A stretch of 64,000 nucleotides of DNA, taken from contig JAAEAF010001591.1 in assembly GCA_011037195.1 (NCBI GenBank), forward strand, positions 1-64,000, read 5' to 3'. Under the pieces are notes generated by a model that did not search any database, was not told the DNA's origin, and worked only from the letters and a program-made list of their open reading frames with translations. The DNA comes from Triatoma infestans. Lineage: Eukaryota > Arthropoda > Insecta > Hemiptera > Reduviidae. The translations under genes were made by a program, and so were the position numbers. Below, piece by piece: positions 11,083 through 22,545 of the stretch (the stretch's first letter is position 1; each line of letters opens with the position of its first letter).

Positions 11083-11516
11083 TGTTGAGTGTAGGGGGGG
11101 GGGTCTTGTGATGTACCTAATAACTTTATGCATTTTTGTAAATAATAATTTAAAAGATATAATTATATTCAAAAATATATATTATGTATTTGATTAATTT
11201 AAGTTTTTTAATGTTTGAATATTATATCTGTTGGGGAAATATGATGTATGTATATAAAACAATGCGGTTAACTTATGTAACCTCCTTAGAGCTGGGCTGG
11301 TTGTTTGGAAAAGGTTACGTCTTTTGGTTCCTATTTTTTATGTACCTCGTGTTTAAGTTAAATAAATTTTAAGAGTTTTGTATATATTGATTAGTTTTGT
11401 TATTTTGTTAGTTTAATTTACCTTCTATTTACTTTATATTTTCTATTTTCTTTATATTTTCTATTATTAGTTGTTTGGAGTTGGAGAGATCGGGTAGAAC
11501 TCTCGCAGTCTCAACA
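11083..11516 (+). repeat. 3' LTR of the BEL element (~434 bp)
   Basis: It begins TGTTGAG and ends CTCAACA, perfect inverted 7-mers with the TG...CA ends of LTRs. It contains a TATA-like tatataaaaca near 11250 and an AATAAA near 11360, in the order expected for U3, R and U5. Open frames inside are by-products. No second LTR lies in the window. Confidence 0.75.
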
Positions 11517-11609
11517 CCCTACATGACTGATCTTTTCGTTTGAGTTAATCTGTTATCTGTATTAGGATTTTTCTTTAACTTTTTATTATCACTTCTATAT
11601 GCTTGAATT

Positions 11610-11975
11610 TAATTATTACTTTCTCTTATATGAATTTAATTTGAAACATTTTTCTGGGAAACGGCGATTTTTGGGTGAATAGTAGGTTACTTTCAAGCAT
11701 CAGTTCAATTTATTATGGGATTCTATCACCTAGGTAGTCTTAAATGTGTTGCCAAAATTCCGAGGTTGAAAAAATCGGTTGAAGAGCGACTTCACTGAAC
11801 AGTTTTTTGAATTTTCTGTGAATTTGTCCTTAAATACTCCGGGCTTCGTTAAACTTGGATTCTAACTTTACGTACGAACACATCACCTTTATTAGTATCT
11901 TTTTTCTCCGAGAAAATTGATTTAGAGGCTAGAAAATCAGTGTGAGCGTTTCACACCAGATTTTTATTAAGGAGT
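11610..11975 (+). repeat. Degenerate family A copy
   Basis: This holds the blocks ttgaaacatttttctgg, aaaattccgaggttgaa, actgaacagttttttga and the right end gtttcacaccagattttt. Internal parts are missing. Confidence 0.6.
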
Positions 11976-12524
11976 ATAACAAAATAGTTTATTCTATTGG
12001 AGTAAATTCTAGCTGTTTCTTATTTAAGATTAAATGTATCGGATTTGAAGAACAAAGTATCCTCCTTATTAAACCACTTCACTATTACACTCCCATTTAT
12101 GTGAGGTCGACCAAAATATCTTGATCTTTGAAATGATGCGCTAGAAGCAGAGTACAGTCAAAGTAAAGACATTATATGAGATAAGGTTAGGAAGGTTGCT
12201 TTGTTTACTTACTATTTTGACGTGCGGTTAGTGTTTATTCCTCTATGTTTAATTTATTTTGTAAGTAAATTTTTTTGAAGAAAGAAATCTCTTATATAAG
12301 TAATGCATTTTTTCTAAGTACTTAGAAAAAAACCAGCAAGATACCTTCTAGCACGATATATTTATACGTTCATATACTCGACGATTTCCGTATTGTTTCG
12401 ACCAAAGTCGGTTACCGATGTTCAAGAAAATTGTTTGGTCGACCTATTAGGAAGTATTTAGTTCATAAAGTCGTGTTTTTATTTTAAAATATTTATATGT
12501 TCTTTTGTGTGTGTTCTTTTTCAG
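11976..12524. other. Intergenic or intronic sequence before exon candidate
   Basis: AT-rich and without recognisable repeats. The last 25 bases are T-rich and end ttctttttcag, a good splice acceptor. Confidence 0.35.
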
Positions 12525-12656
12525 AAAAAATTAATAGACCCTCACCTAACCTTCTTACCATTTGATCTCGACTTCATTAAGGCGTCCTGCCAACTCATTG
12601 CAGTTTTTTATAAGAGATTTATTCTTCAATACTATGTAACTGTGTTTGAAAATAAG
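12525..12656 (+). CDS. Candidate internal coding exon of an unidentified gene
   Basis: A T-rich tract ending in CAG is followed by 132 bases (44 whole codons, phase 0 at both ends). The block then ends AATAAG|GTAAAT, a near-consensus donor. It has no stop in the chosen frame and reads KKLIDPHLTFLPFDLDF and onward, with a balanced mix of hydrophobic, charged and Cys/Tyr residues unlike translated AT-rich filler nearby. I do not recognise the protein. The frame also stays open beyond the donor for some 70 codons of low-complexity sequence, so the splice sites rather than the frame define the exon. No partner exon is evident in the window. Chance acceptor/donor pairs do occur, so confidence is low. 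Confidence 0.3.
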
Positions 12657-13180
12657 GTAAATTTGGAGGAGAAGATTTTGTTTCTCGAAACCGATACATT
12701 ATTATCCGAAATAAAAACTGGAAAAAATTATTATCCGGTTTTACTCCTTAGAAAATTAAGTATATTCTCAGTTTTTAATATATTCTTTAAAATTTATCAA
12801 CAACAAACAAGACAAATATATATTTATAAAACAGATTTTTATTATAACAGTTTTCGAGAAAGAAAGAAACTTTAAAAAAGAAATTTAGGTGCGTTTGAGA
12901 GTGTTTACCTTGACGTGAAACTAATTTGATTGGCTGGTTTCATGTTACAAACATTTGTGTCTAAATTTATATATATATATCCCACGGGTCCTATATGTAT
13001 ATATAGAATTTATATATATATATATATTTTGTGTTGTATTTTATTTTTAAAAAACAGTAATATATTATTATCAAACAAAGTGGCTCAGTGATTTTTATTT
13101 TCATTCTTTGTAAGTAAAGTCACGAAATATCAAAGTAAACCACATCTACAGTAATTTCCAGTAGGTTTGTAACGAGCAAG
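12657..13180. other. AT-rich stretch with TA microsatellites
   Basis: TA runs lie at 12968-12980 and 13012-13027, separated by cccacgggtccta. That 13-mer recurs at 13527. No gene seen. Confidence 0.5.
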
Positions 13181-13640
13181 CAAAGACTACAGCCTAAAGG
13201 GGGATAAAAACTTTGGGAACTACGGTAGAGTTCCGCCAACTTGAAAAGCGTGCGAACGGAGAAAGTTTGATTGGTGGGTAGGCGGTGGGTGGTAGACGAT
13301 AGATGACGAAGGTTATACATAGACAGTTAGACGGACAGAGAGGAAAACACTGGCGCAACCACAAAGTGGGGAGAGAGAGAGAAGGCAGGAGGCAGCGCCT
13401 GTTGATTCACCGGTCGGTTGTGAACAATTAGGGTTTTTATCAGGTGTAGTTGTTGTTTCTTGGCCTGTGTATGTCGGTGGGCACACGCGAGTCGTGCTTG
13501 CCCGCAGGGCGTGTGCGCCCGGGTTCCCACGGGTCCTACACTCAACCACTCCCACACTGTCGAGGAGACCCCCCCCGTCCTGTCACTGCCTTCTTTTGTT
13601 CCCGCGCGCGCCACTCATAATCACTTAATGTCTTGTTACC
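13180..13640. other. GC-richer island
   Basis: This is clearly less AT-rich than its surroundings, with GAGA and GTGG tracts, CG dinucleotides (cccgcgcgcgcc near 13600) and open frames on both strands that I do not recognise. It could be a promoter or 5'-UTR region or an unrecognised repeat; nothing in the sequence decides. Confidence 0.35.
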
Positions 13641-14340
13641 TTCCCATACATACTTGTCACCTTGATCTGTATTTTATATATATATATATATTATGTTGTA
13701 ATATTCATTTCATATAATTATAGCTCACTATTCTTTTTTTTAAGTTCAGATTTTTTTACTTTGTCGGCAATAATTACAAATCGAACATTCAATCATTTGC
13801 AAAAAAACTGCATTATTTGAGCTAGTTGTTCTTGCAATAATTTCACTTCTTCAAATTTGTGTTACTATTTAAAGGGAATTTTGACGGAGGCTCTTTAAAC
13901 TTAAATCTTTTACTTGCTCTTACTGCGGAAAGAAGAACAACTACAATTAGGACAAATTTTGAAAGTTGCATTTTATCCGGGAAATAGAAGTTTTGAGGTC
14001 CCCTGGGTACGGAAAATATTTATTTGACAAGAGAGAAAAGGGCCAGTTTTACAACCTCGAGTTCAGGTTTGCCGAGATTTGTCATACTCTATTCTCTAGA
14101 GTTAAATATTACATGTTATGCGCAGTCATATTAAATTGGTTCTTAATTTATATGTATATAAACAAAGTTGAAGTGCAAATACTGAGAATGTATTGTAATT
14201 CAAGTCAAATACTCCCAGTCAAATTTCTCTATAATCTGTTCCGTTCGGTATTACCTCAAATCCGCTGTACCTGGGATTTGTTTTGATCCTTTTACGCGTA
14301 TTACCGCTAGGGTCGGGATTATTAGAGTTGCGTAATGTTA
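13640..14340. other. No gene; family A trace
   Basis: A family A trace (ttttgaggtcccctgggtac) lies near 13990. TA microsatellite at 13676-13692. The open frame at 13966-14286 overlaps the repeat trace and is not credible. Confidence 0.4.
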
Positions 14341-14800
14341 CTTTTACACACTAGTGAGAGAAAATAGTATGTAGCTTACTAAGGAGAAGAGTAGAACTTT
14401 AGCCTCTGATTTTGGTGTAATAATCGTCATATTATTCAACGATTGCAGAAAAAATATTTTTAGAGAATTGTGTAAATCTGTGTGTGTGTGTATGTGTATG
14501 TGTGTTTGTGATTGTGTGAAAAAACTCAAACTTGATATCCCGTTTTGGGTTATCTAACATCAATGAGTTCTGATATAAAGGTTTCGGCCAAACCCCCACC
14601 AAATACAGAAGTGCCCAATATTGAATTTTCTGGGACTCATAATTCTGAAATGGCTTCAGAATTATGTTTACAGTTCGCGTACCAACCAACATCTAAAAGC
14701 CGCTAAACTTTTATTTGAAAAATTTTTGAAGAAAAATTCGAAATTTGAAGAAAAAATTTCAGTTAGTATGACAAGATTTACAGGAAGAGGAAGTCGTAAG
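14340..14800 (+). repeat. Very degenerate family A copy
   Basis: Successive family A landmarks survive: a TG-rich tract near 14480, cttgatatcccgttttggg, aaggtttcggccaaa, and cttttatttgaaaaattttt. Confidence 0.5.
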
Positions 14801-15744
14801 GGGGTTGAGCAAATAGAAACGATATTTTTGAAAAGAGAAACCTTACACTCTTACATCGGTAATTACACCATTTCTGAAATAAATAAAAGTAATCTTGAGG
14901 TCGATTTTATCCCAAGAATACAAGGCCGAAAATTCAAAGAATGCAATCGCTAATTATAGACCCCATTTCCTTGAGGACTTTTTCAAAAATTCAAATTAAC
15001 TGTTCCGATGTTTTCAATGAAAACTATAAAATGGTACATTAAACTGTATTTATTTAACATTAATCAATCAAAGTTCCGCTTTGGGCGTTAAAACATGGAA
15101 ATAATAATAAAAAAAAAAATCATACAAACATAAATTCAGTTTTATACGAAAGCCGGTGGGAAGTAAATTCACTTAACGTACTTACATTTCATGACTTCAC
15201 TTCTTGATCTTTTGTTTTTGTTTTTTGTATTTGTTATTTTTATTTAATGTTGGGAAATTGCCTGAGGTGAGTGCGCGGATAGTAATTGCCGTTTTATTTA
15301 TAGTCCCCTGTTTGTAATGATTCATTTAATATGTAATAAAGTACCATATGTAAGACAGGTAAAAATCTTACCATTATAGATTAAACGGTTAAGTTAAAAA
15401 CATAATTTTGTTAAAAAAACAATTGCGCGAATTAATCACTCGATTTTCTCTTACTGCAATTAATACAATTACAAAATTTGTTGGAACTTGGATATTATGA
15501 CTCAGTTGCCCTAATTAATGTATAATAGTGGTAGGGAATATATTGGCCAGCACAGATGGCAGGTAGAAATTGAATGTGTTTACACTGTAACCCACAAGGC
15601 AGCGCCAAAACTTTGAACAAACCCAAACAATTGAAATGTAAAGTTACAGGTTTCCTCAGAATATCCTGAAATCAATTATGTCGGAAACAATATTTCAAAT
15701 AAATGGTGATTAGGTTTATATACGCGCAATTAGCATTTCAGGTT
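14800..15744. other. No recognised feature
   Basis: Ordinary AT-rich sequence. The frame crossing 14621-14953 begins in repeat sequence and resembles nothing I know. Confidence 0.4.
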
Positions 15745-16152
15745 TAAAGAAAATCTTTGTAGCCATTTTCAAGAAAATTACAGTAAACACAGAAGCCTGT
15801 TTTGTAAAGTCTTTTCCTTCCTTAACTTCCGGTCCGATTTTCGTCAACCTCCAGATCCCTCAAACAAAAGAGAAAAACTTCCTGGAAAAATGTTTCAGAT
15901 AAAAGTGATAGACATTTGTCTGTTTAGACAGTATATGTAATATGAAGAAAATACTCGTTGCATCCACTTTTTAGAAAATCGTGAAGACTGAAAGAAAAGG
16001 AATTCACCAGAGGCGCATTTCCGGTGGACGGAGTTTGACCAAAACCTTGGTGTCAGAGTTTTCCTCTGCCAAGCACGGTGGTTGGTCGTGCCTAATTGGA
16101 ATATCAAATTTGAGCTACCTGCAATTTTTCATTTTTGAGATATTTTGTTCTT

Positions 16153-16188
<36 letters not shown>

Positions 16189-16285
16189 CTTAACAACTTC
16201 AAAACATATTTCCGGTGGAACACACAGTTTCGAAAATTTGAAACGATAGTAATATTTCCCCTTACTAGCAATAAGATAATAGAAA
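15745..16285 (-). repeat. Family A copy
   Basis: This reads on the minus strand from a module end (ggtttaaagaaaatc on +) through gcgcatttccggt and a (CA)n tract at 16154-16184 to the left end (ccccttactagcaataaga). It lacks the far right end. A separate right-end piece lies at 16365-16450 (gtgaaacactcacacgac). Confidence 0.75.
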
Positions 16286-16449
16286 TGGACAATAGTGTGA
16301 TTTATTTTGCCACATAGAATATAATTCCTTAGCAGGTTGAGATCTGGTCCGCACACGTTCCCTTGGTTACAACAAGAAAAAGAAAAATCTTGTGAAACAC
16401 TCACACGACTTTCTCTTGTTGCGATTCCCAGAGTTCTGGTGGACAATGT

Positions 16450-16848
16450 TTCCTAAAAGTTGGAAATTTTACTAAATATTCATTCCGTTTACTCTCTCTC
16501 ATCAGATGATGGAACATTAATACTTCTGTCTGCTATTAAGAAAATGATATTCTGATAGCTTGATATTCCGACGGATATCTCCTCTGTTTGATTCACAATT
16601 TCTTTTCTGATCGAACGATTCTTTTTAAAGATTACACTTTTCAGAACTGCTTCTTCTTGTTTTTCATTCAATATTTGCCCAGCAGTCAGCATAACTTACT
16701 TGCTTATCAGGCTACTAAAGCCCATGCTGGATTTCGCTAAGAACACTCTCCATCGGTTCTTATCTTGCGCCTTCATCCGCCAATCTGGAACATCTCCTTT
16801 CTTTTTATCTCGTACTACCTAGACCTAGACCGTCCGTCTATTTTTCAG
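16450..16848. other. No recognised feature
   Basis: Host-like sequence up to the hAT target site. The last 8 bases (16841-16848, tttttcag) are the left target duplication. Confidence 0.4.
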
Positions 16849-17230
16849 CAGGGCCGGCTCTTCAAAGCGCAGGGTCCACGTGAAAATTAATTCAAACTGT
16901 TATTTTTATTATAATAATCTCATTAATTGTATTATATCTTCTTTAATTATTGTTTACTTTGTACATAAAATGAAGGAAAAAAAATATTTAGTTTATTATT
17001 TAGGTTTTGTGGAAGAAGAAAACTGATAATTAAGCATTAAAATATAGTAAAATTAGTTGATTACTCTCGAAAAAATAAACTTCTCTATACAATATACTAC
17101 AACTTACTTGACAAATAATGCTTTGGACAAATTCTGCAAAATGTCTCGGTGAAAAATTACGTCTTTACTAAGCAATGATGCTCTTGTAAAGTATCAGAGA
17201 CATTTTCCGTGGTAGCCTGCTCCATTTTGT

Positions 17231-17272
17231 GGTCATCGACCGGTTTCGGGCGTTCGCCCATCTTCAGGATGC
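17231..17272 (-). ncRNA. Hammerhead-ribozyme-like motif, family B copy 1 (in the PLE)
   Basis: On the minus strand: stem I strand GCATC; core CTGAAGA (fits CUGANGA); an extra T; stem II GGGC/GCCC closed by GAAC; core GAAA; a minimal stem III in ACCGGT; then C. The following GATG pairs with CATC to close stem I. The predicted cleavage is after GTC, between 17238 and 17237. The T between core and stem II leaves a mismatch next to the core. Hammerheads with tiny stem III are described in Penelope-like elements. Confidence 0.65.
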
Positions 17273-17899
17273 GTTTTTCAGACAGGTGACAACACAGACT
17301 TGCACAGAGCAAATTTAGTTTACACACTGACTGGTGTTTTTAACTGCATTTAAACTAAACTCTTAAAGTAGGTCAAGGGGTATGGTCAGCTGGGTGAGAA
17401 AACGCGTGTTTGGGTTGTTAAAGGGCAAATTTTCCTTAGAATGGAAACAACACGTGGGGGTCTAATTTTTAAACTCTGTTGTTGGAGGGAGATTTACTTT
17501 ACAATTAACTAATCAAAATACAATATAAAATGTATAAAATAAATTTAAATGAAATAAAATAACGATTTAAACTATCATTTAAAATTAAGCGATGTTTATA
17601 ATTAAGTTTTTTATAATTATGCATTCCAGTCATTATTTCACTTTTTCACACAACATTGTGAAAAATCTTCGCAAGCATGTATACCTAAATATGTTTTTTT
17701 TATAATTAAGTTTTTTATTTCAACATATCACCTTTTTACACAACATTCACATACATCATACATCATCCAAATACGCACACTTTTTTTTTTTTTTATATAT
17801 ATATAACTAGCAGATTTAAAACTAAACCTAAAACTAAAATCTGTGCAAGAACTATTTGGTGCATGTATAATGTTTGCACTGGTAATTGCGTTTCTGTTG

Positions 17900-18857
17900 C
17901 TATTGTGGGAAGAGTGTTTTGAATAATGGTTCACTGGCAAATTTTGTCGGTTCGTTTATTAAGTTTTGTGTCTTGTGTTTATATATTTCGAGTTGTTCTA
18001 TTATGTCAAGTCGTCGTCCTTTGTGGCCAGAATGTATTAGCTTCATCGTGGTCGTGATGTCATCGGGTTTGTGTTTGTTTGTGTTTAGGTGGCATAATTT
18101 GAGTCAACTTTGTTGTACTTGTATGGTCTGATATGTTCGGTAAATCGTTCCTTGATTTTTTTGCCGGTCTGCCCCACGTAAATGTTGTCACAGTCCGGGC
18201 GTTTCAACTCGTAAACCCCACTGCTATCAAATACGTCAGTGAACTCGGTACGAGTGCGGATTTTGTTGCCACTTTGTTGTTTGTTCGGAAGGATGTCTTA
18301 ATGCCCAGTTTTTTGAAAAAATTTGTGAGTTTGTACGTGTGGCTTCCAATATATGTGAATGTGGCGAATTTGTCTGCTGTTTCTTTGTCAGTCATATTTC
18401 GGTGGTGTGGTTCGTTTTTGAGGAGTTTATTAACGATGTTCGCATTGTACCCATTGTTCTCAGCTATTTTGTAGATTGTCTGCAATTCTTGTGCGTGGTT
18501 CGCGGGTGTGAGGGGTGTGTATTTAAGTCTGTTCGTCAGATGTCTAAGTGCAGCTAGTTTGTGTTGGGTAGGGTGGTTGGAATTGTGCGGTATGATAGCT
18601 TCGGAGGTAGTTGCTTTTCTGTGTATCCGTATTCCAGTTTACTGTCGGTTCTTGTGAATTTTATGTCTAAGAAGTTGAGGGCGTTGTTAGTTTCTTTTTC
18701 GTACGTGAATTTTATTTTCTGGTTCATGTTGTTAAGGTAATGTACTTTTTTGTCTACGTCTATGTTGTTTTCCAATATGAGGAAGAAATCGTCCACGTAT
18801 CGCGCATAAAATGTTACCCCGAACTCCTCTACCACCACAACCGAACCACCACAACAA
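17900..18857 (-). pseudogene. PLE reverse transcriptase (C-terminal) and GIY-YIG endonuclease
   Basis: In minus-strand order: FYARYVDDFFLIL (RT catalytic motif, near 18790); ALNFLDIKFTR; a thumb-like segment with NNGYNANIVNKLL; then, in another frame, SSGVYELKRPDCDNIYVGQ, which is the GVY...YVG core of a GIY-YIG nuclease of the PLE kind with its paired Cys spacing. A third frame follows, with HSGHKGRRLDIIEQLEIYK and a stop at 17900-17902. At least three frameshifts (about 18500, 18270 and 18100) inactivate it. In intact PLEs the RT copies the element RNA and the nuclease nicks the target. The family assignment rests on RT and GIY-YIG in this order. Confidence 0.88.
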
Positions 18858-19485
18858 CTCTTGTAAAGTATTGGGTGAGATCAAGAAGAGATACTTCGAG
18901 TTAAAAATATATTAATTTGATGTGATAAAAATGGAATTACCACAAACGTAATAATTAAATTTCGTATGTTTTAAAAAACTCTTGATATTAGCCTCCTACT
19001 TCTTAGTAAAGATAATACAAGCAACCCAGTAAATAATCCAAAACTTGGGAATTTTTGTTTTTATTTGAATAAAGCCGACGTTAAATGTGTTTATTTTTCC
19101 ATATCTCTTCTCTATACAAAGCTAAGAATATTTCTAAAAAACAATCATGAAGGAATGTGTAAGATTCTTTCATTCTTCTATTTTAATTATTAACAGTCAC
19201 TAAGAATAATTTAATAAATAATCTACTATGAAAGAAGAATTATCTTGTCAGGGCACTTCTTGTACAAATAATATGAACATATTAGGAAATATCCAGAAAT
19301 AGGCCTCTTCAAACTATGTGTATCACTTTCTATAAAAAGGCAAATAGATTCATTATAATTATTATTTGTTTTGGTCCGTTGCTTTTCTATTTCCTTGTTT
19401 ATTAGTGAGGTGTGGGGCCCCTTTAGCACGGGTTCCCACGCGGCTGCGTCTCTCGCTTATGCCTTGAGCCGGCCCTATTTCTCAG

Positions 19486-20036
19486 ATGGCTGCATTTCAT
19501 TATTCTTTTGGCCACATGTTCCTCTGTCTAGCAGGACATTTTTATCCAGTTTTTAAGGGGTTTCCACTTAGAGCTATTTAACCCTCTTAGAGCTATAGTT
19601 TTCTTCAGGCCCTTTTACTGCGGGCCCATCATTCAGAAACGTATGTCAAAACGGCCTTATAACCTTTTTGTTCAGCTGCTATTGATTCTCCATTTCAATT
19701 AATCTATTTGAAATATAATCCATTTATGTAGGTCCATATACCTTCTCAAAGGAGTAGCCCATAACGTTTAACGGGGCATCACCTGCTGGCATCAGACTTT
19801 ATTGACATTTACAGCTAAACTCAGAATTCTGGGTGAATTGTACCATAACTTGATCAGAACTCCTAAGTTCATACTGCGAATTGTATTCTGCATAGGCTAA
19901 CAAGTGGACATTACAGAAATTCTAAATCTAAGATAAGAGTTACACAAGATATTTATTCCAGAGTTTCGAATCACTTTCTCAAGTGCAATATTATGTAAGA
20001 GACTTAACATTGCGCCCTGAGGCCAGTTTTAAGGGA
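19486..20036. other. No recognised feature
   Basis: Moderately AT-rich and without a repeat I can name. Confidence 0.35.
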
Positions 20037-21110
20037 CTTTTTTTTAAAAACCCCTTTTTATTTTAACCAAACAAAAATTTAACATAATTTGTCAAAAGAG
20101 ATACAAGTAATTTACGGACAAAATTCCGTCTGTCAGAGGTCGATTCACAGAACAAAAATATACACACATAAGAAAAAAGAAAAAAAAAAAAATGAACAGT
20201 AATTCGGAAGTTAAACAAAAATAAAGTTATACTTATATAATTTGTAACTCAAAATAAGCAAACAAACAAAAATTATAAAATATGAAGCCACAAAAATTCA
20301 TAAATTAAATTCCATTACTAAATGGATCGATAGTGCCAGGCATATCGAGCTTATTTGATTAAAGTACGAAAATTATTCTTTAACTGATCAATAAACTGAC
20401 TTTTGGTTAAAGTAGCAGAAGATACATGTAGACGACGGATTTCAGACAGGATGGTGTATTCCGCCATAAAATGCGGACATTACATAAGGAACATAGTTCA
20501 TTTTCTCTTATAATAACTGGTGCACCATTCAAATACAATAAATCACCTCTGATCTTAAATAGCCATCTTAACTCTACCAGAGTCAATTCCCTAAGCCTTA
20601 GAATTAATGAAGTCAAACATGTCAACGTGACGATATAATTGTTTATAAAGTAGGAATCGTGAGCTGGAACTAACTTGTTCACAAAGCTCTTCTCTAAATT
20701 TAGTTCGTAATTTTTCTAATATAACGTTAAACAGCCTTGGCCAATCATCTACATTGTTTAAAGAAAAAACCGAATCACATGAGAGTTCAGCAGGCAATGC
20801 GTTCCAGTTCTTAAGCCACAATGCACCGCGACCAACAACTTCAAGGGCGACTATTTTAGGGAGGCGGTAATCAGGAAGTTTAAAATGTTTGAAGCCATAT
20901 ACTATTCAGAGCAAGTTTCGTTATAGATATTTTATTATGAACATGACGATTAAAAGAAAGACGTGCAGTTAATATCACGCCGATATATTTGTACTCTTTC
21001 GCAATTTCTATTGGATTATTATTGAAATACCACCGATCTTTTCCTGCCAACCTACCACCCTCTTTAAAAACAATGATTCATCTAACTGATTTATCTAACT
21101 GTTAAATTCA
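20037..21110 (-). pseudogene. Non-LTR retrotransposon (LINE) 3' part: RT end and C-terminal Cys motif
   Basis: On the minus strand, a piece near 21060-20900 reads GRLAGKDRWYFNN then EYKYIGVILTARLSFNRHV, the late RT/thumb segment of LINE ORF2 proteins. A frameshifted part (20821-20591) has LKNWNALPAEL, and 20682-20407 has LVELRWLFKIRGDLLYLNG followed by CSLC. A further shift gives HFMAEYTILSEIR, completing the C-C-H motif. The frame ends near 20360. A 3' UTR and an A-rich end lie at about 20037. At least three frameshifts make it inactive. The clade is not certain. Confidence 0.78.
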
Positions 21111-21892
21111 TTTGAGTTCTTTACTCAGATGGCACTCTATTTAGGATTCTGTGTTTTTCCCCATTTATATTAACAAGTTGATTAAGCTTCGCCGGTGACA
21201 TCCATTACTTCTACATCTCCACATATTTTGGCGGCCTACTGACGTTACCATATGTTGGTTAGAGATCAATTACCTTAAGTTAGTAATATCTCTGTAAAAA
21301 TGTCTCTAAACATAGAAATTGAATACTTACTCTCTTATTGAGTGAGAACAAATAAGATAAAAAGGGCATGCACGATGGCACGTGTGTAGAGGGCACACGT
21401 GATGATGAGTTAGTGTCACGCGAGATGGCGTTATGATCAGGTGAGATCTGTATTGCTGTGTGGGGTCCCTGCTAGGCCAGCTACCGTCTTACCCCACCAA
21501 ACCTCTGAACACCTGTTCAGGTACAGCTCTATACACTCACGGCCACTTTATATTTTCATTTCTTCATTGTATAATCGGTTTTGGAACATTTGTTTTATAA
21601 TTATAAACATTTAATTTAAGGTTTAGATAAAAATAGCACAGATATAATCGTAACTTTTTTTTTATTTGAGACATGTTTCTGAAAAAATTGAATTTTATAT
21701 TGTTGTTGGCGCGCTCTACAGGACTACAATGTAATCACTTCTGTTAACTGCCTGGCTATATATTTGCCCCCCTCGCCATCTCTACGTTAGGACAAATGAA
21801 TAAAACTTGAAGTTTAAAGAAAATTAGTCATTTAATATAATTATACAGTTGCAGTAACACAAATAAGAGAATTATCATTGGTTCACACCAGG
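21111..21892. other. No recognised gene
   Basis: A less AT-rich patch at 21365-21530 has a cacgtgtgtagagggcacac hairpin-like palindrome, but I cannot name it. Confidence 0.35.
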
Positions 21893-22545
21893 TTTTTACT
21901 TTCTCTTACAGCAAGTACTGCGATCGTGCCAGATTTTCGAGAATTGAGTGTCCAAGGGAATACATGTTTTGGGGTCCCCTGAATACGAAATAAACGTTTT
22001 TAGTGAATGGTCTATGTGAGTGAGTGTGTTTTAGCAGAATATCTCAAAAACGAAAAGTCGCAAGAAAGAGGAATTCTGTTTAGATAGCGTCATCGCATCC
22101 GAAGATTACTGGCAAAATCCATTAACCGGAGTGCTACTTTACTAAAGGGTTTTTATTTTCTTGAGTTTTTCACGATTTTGTCGAAAGTGACTCCAATGAT
22201 TTCCCGCAGACTTCACACACTAACTCTGCACATGTATCAACTTCTATTGGAAACATCTTTTTCAGGTTAATTGATTTCTGAATGGTACTGTAGGAGCAGC
22301 CAGCCGTAACGTCAAGCTTTTCTCTAAAGTGCCCCTTCAGTACAATCTACGCTTCCAATATAAGGATTCATTAAATGCGTAGCTAAAATTCCACATTTGT
22401 AAAATTTCAGATAAACGAAAGTGCGACTTTACCGAATCTGTGTTTTTCGGAATTTTCTTTGAAAACGGAACCAGATTTCAAGAAAATCAGTTGTAATTAT
22501 ACTGTACCATATGTAGATTGTGGTGTGAGTGTGTTTCACCATTTT
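21893..22545 (+). repeat. Family A copy
   Basis: The left end ttactttctcttac and the right end gtgtgagtgtgtttcacc are both present. Two ccg-a-gtg module blocks lie near 22130 and 22420. Confidence 0.75.

Larger units (their letters stand above)
8985..11516 (+). mobile_element. 5'-truncated BEL/Pao LTR retrotransposon
   Basis: The parts in order are the integrase end of pol, a DUF5641-like tail, the last pol residues (after an insertion), a polypurine tract and a 3' LTR. Gag, protease, reverse transcriptase, RNase H and the 5' LTR are absent; the left edge abuts the satellite array. BEL/Pao elements copy themselves through RNA and integrate with a DDE integrase. This copy cannot, having an in-frame stop and an interrupting insertion. 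Confidence 0.88.
17194..18857 (-). mobile_element. 5'-truncated Penelope-like element with 13-bp target duplication
   Basis: The 13-mer ctcttgtaaagta occurs at 17181-17193 and again at 18858-18870, exactly bounding this segment. On the minus strand it carries the C-terminal part of a PLE reverse transcriptase, a GIY-YIG endonuclease, a ~550-bp 3' region with a TA microsatellite, and a family B terminal unit with a hammerhead-like core at its 3' end. Truncation lies just upstream of the RT YVDD box. Confidence 0.88.
16849..19477. mobile_element. hAT-like transposon (non-autonomous) containing a nested PLE
   Basis: The left end is CAGGGCCGGCTC. The right end is its complement with one change (GAGCCGGCCCTA, ending 19477). 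The element is flanked by 8-bp repeats tttttcag (16841-16848) and tttctcag (19478-19485), one mismatch, as expected of hAT superfamily insertion. No hAT transposase is visible; removing the nested PLE leaves about 950 bp. Its interior is AT-rich apart from a GC-rich right terminus (19400-19475). Confidence 0.75.

Noticed and set aside
14621..14953. 110-codon plus-strand frame as a gene
   Set aside because: Its first third is degenerate family A sequence; the remainder has no known motif.
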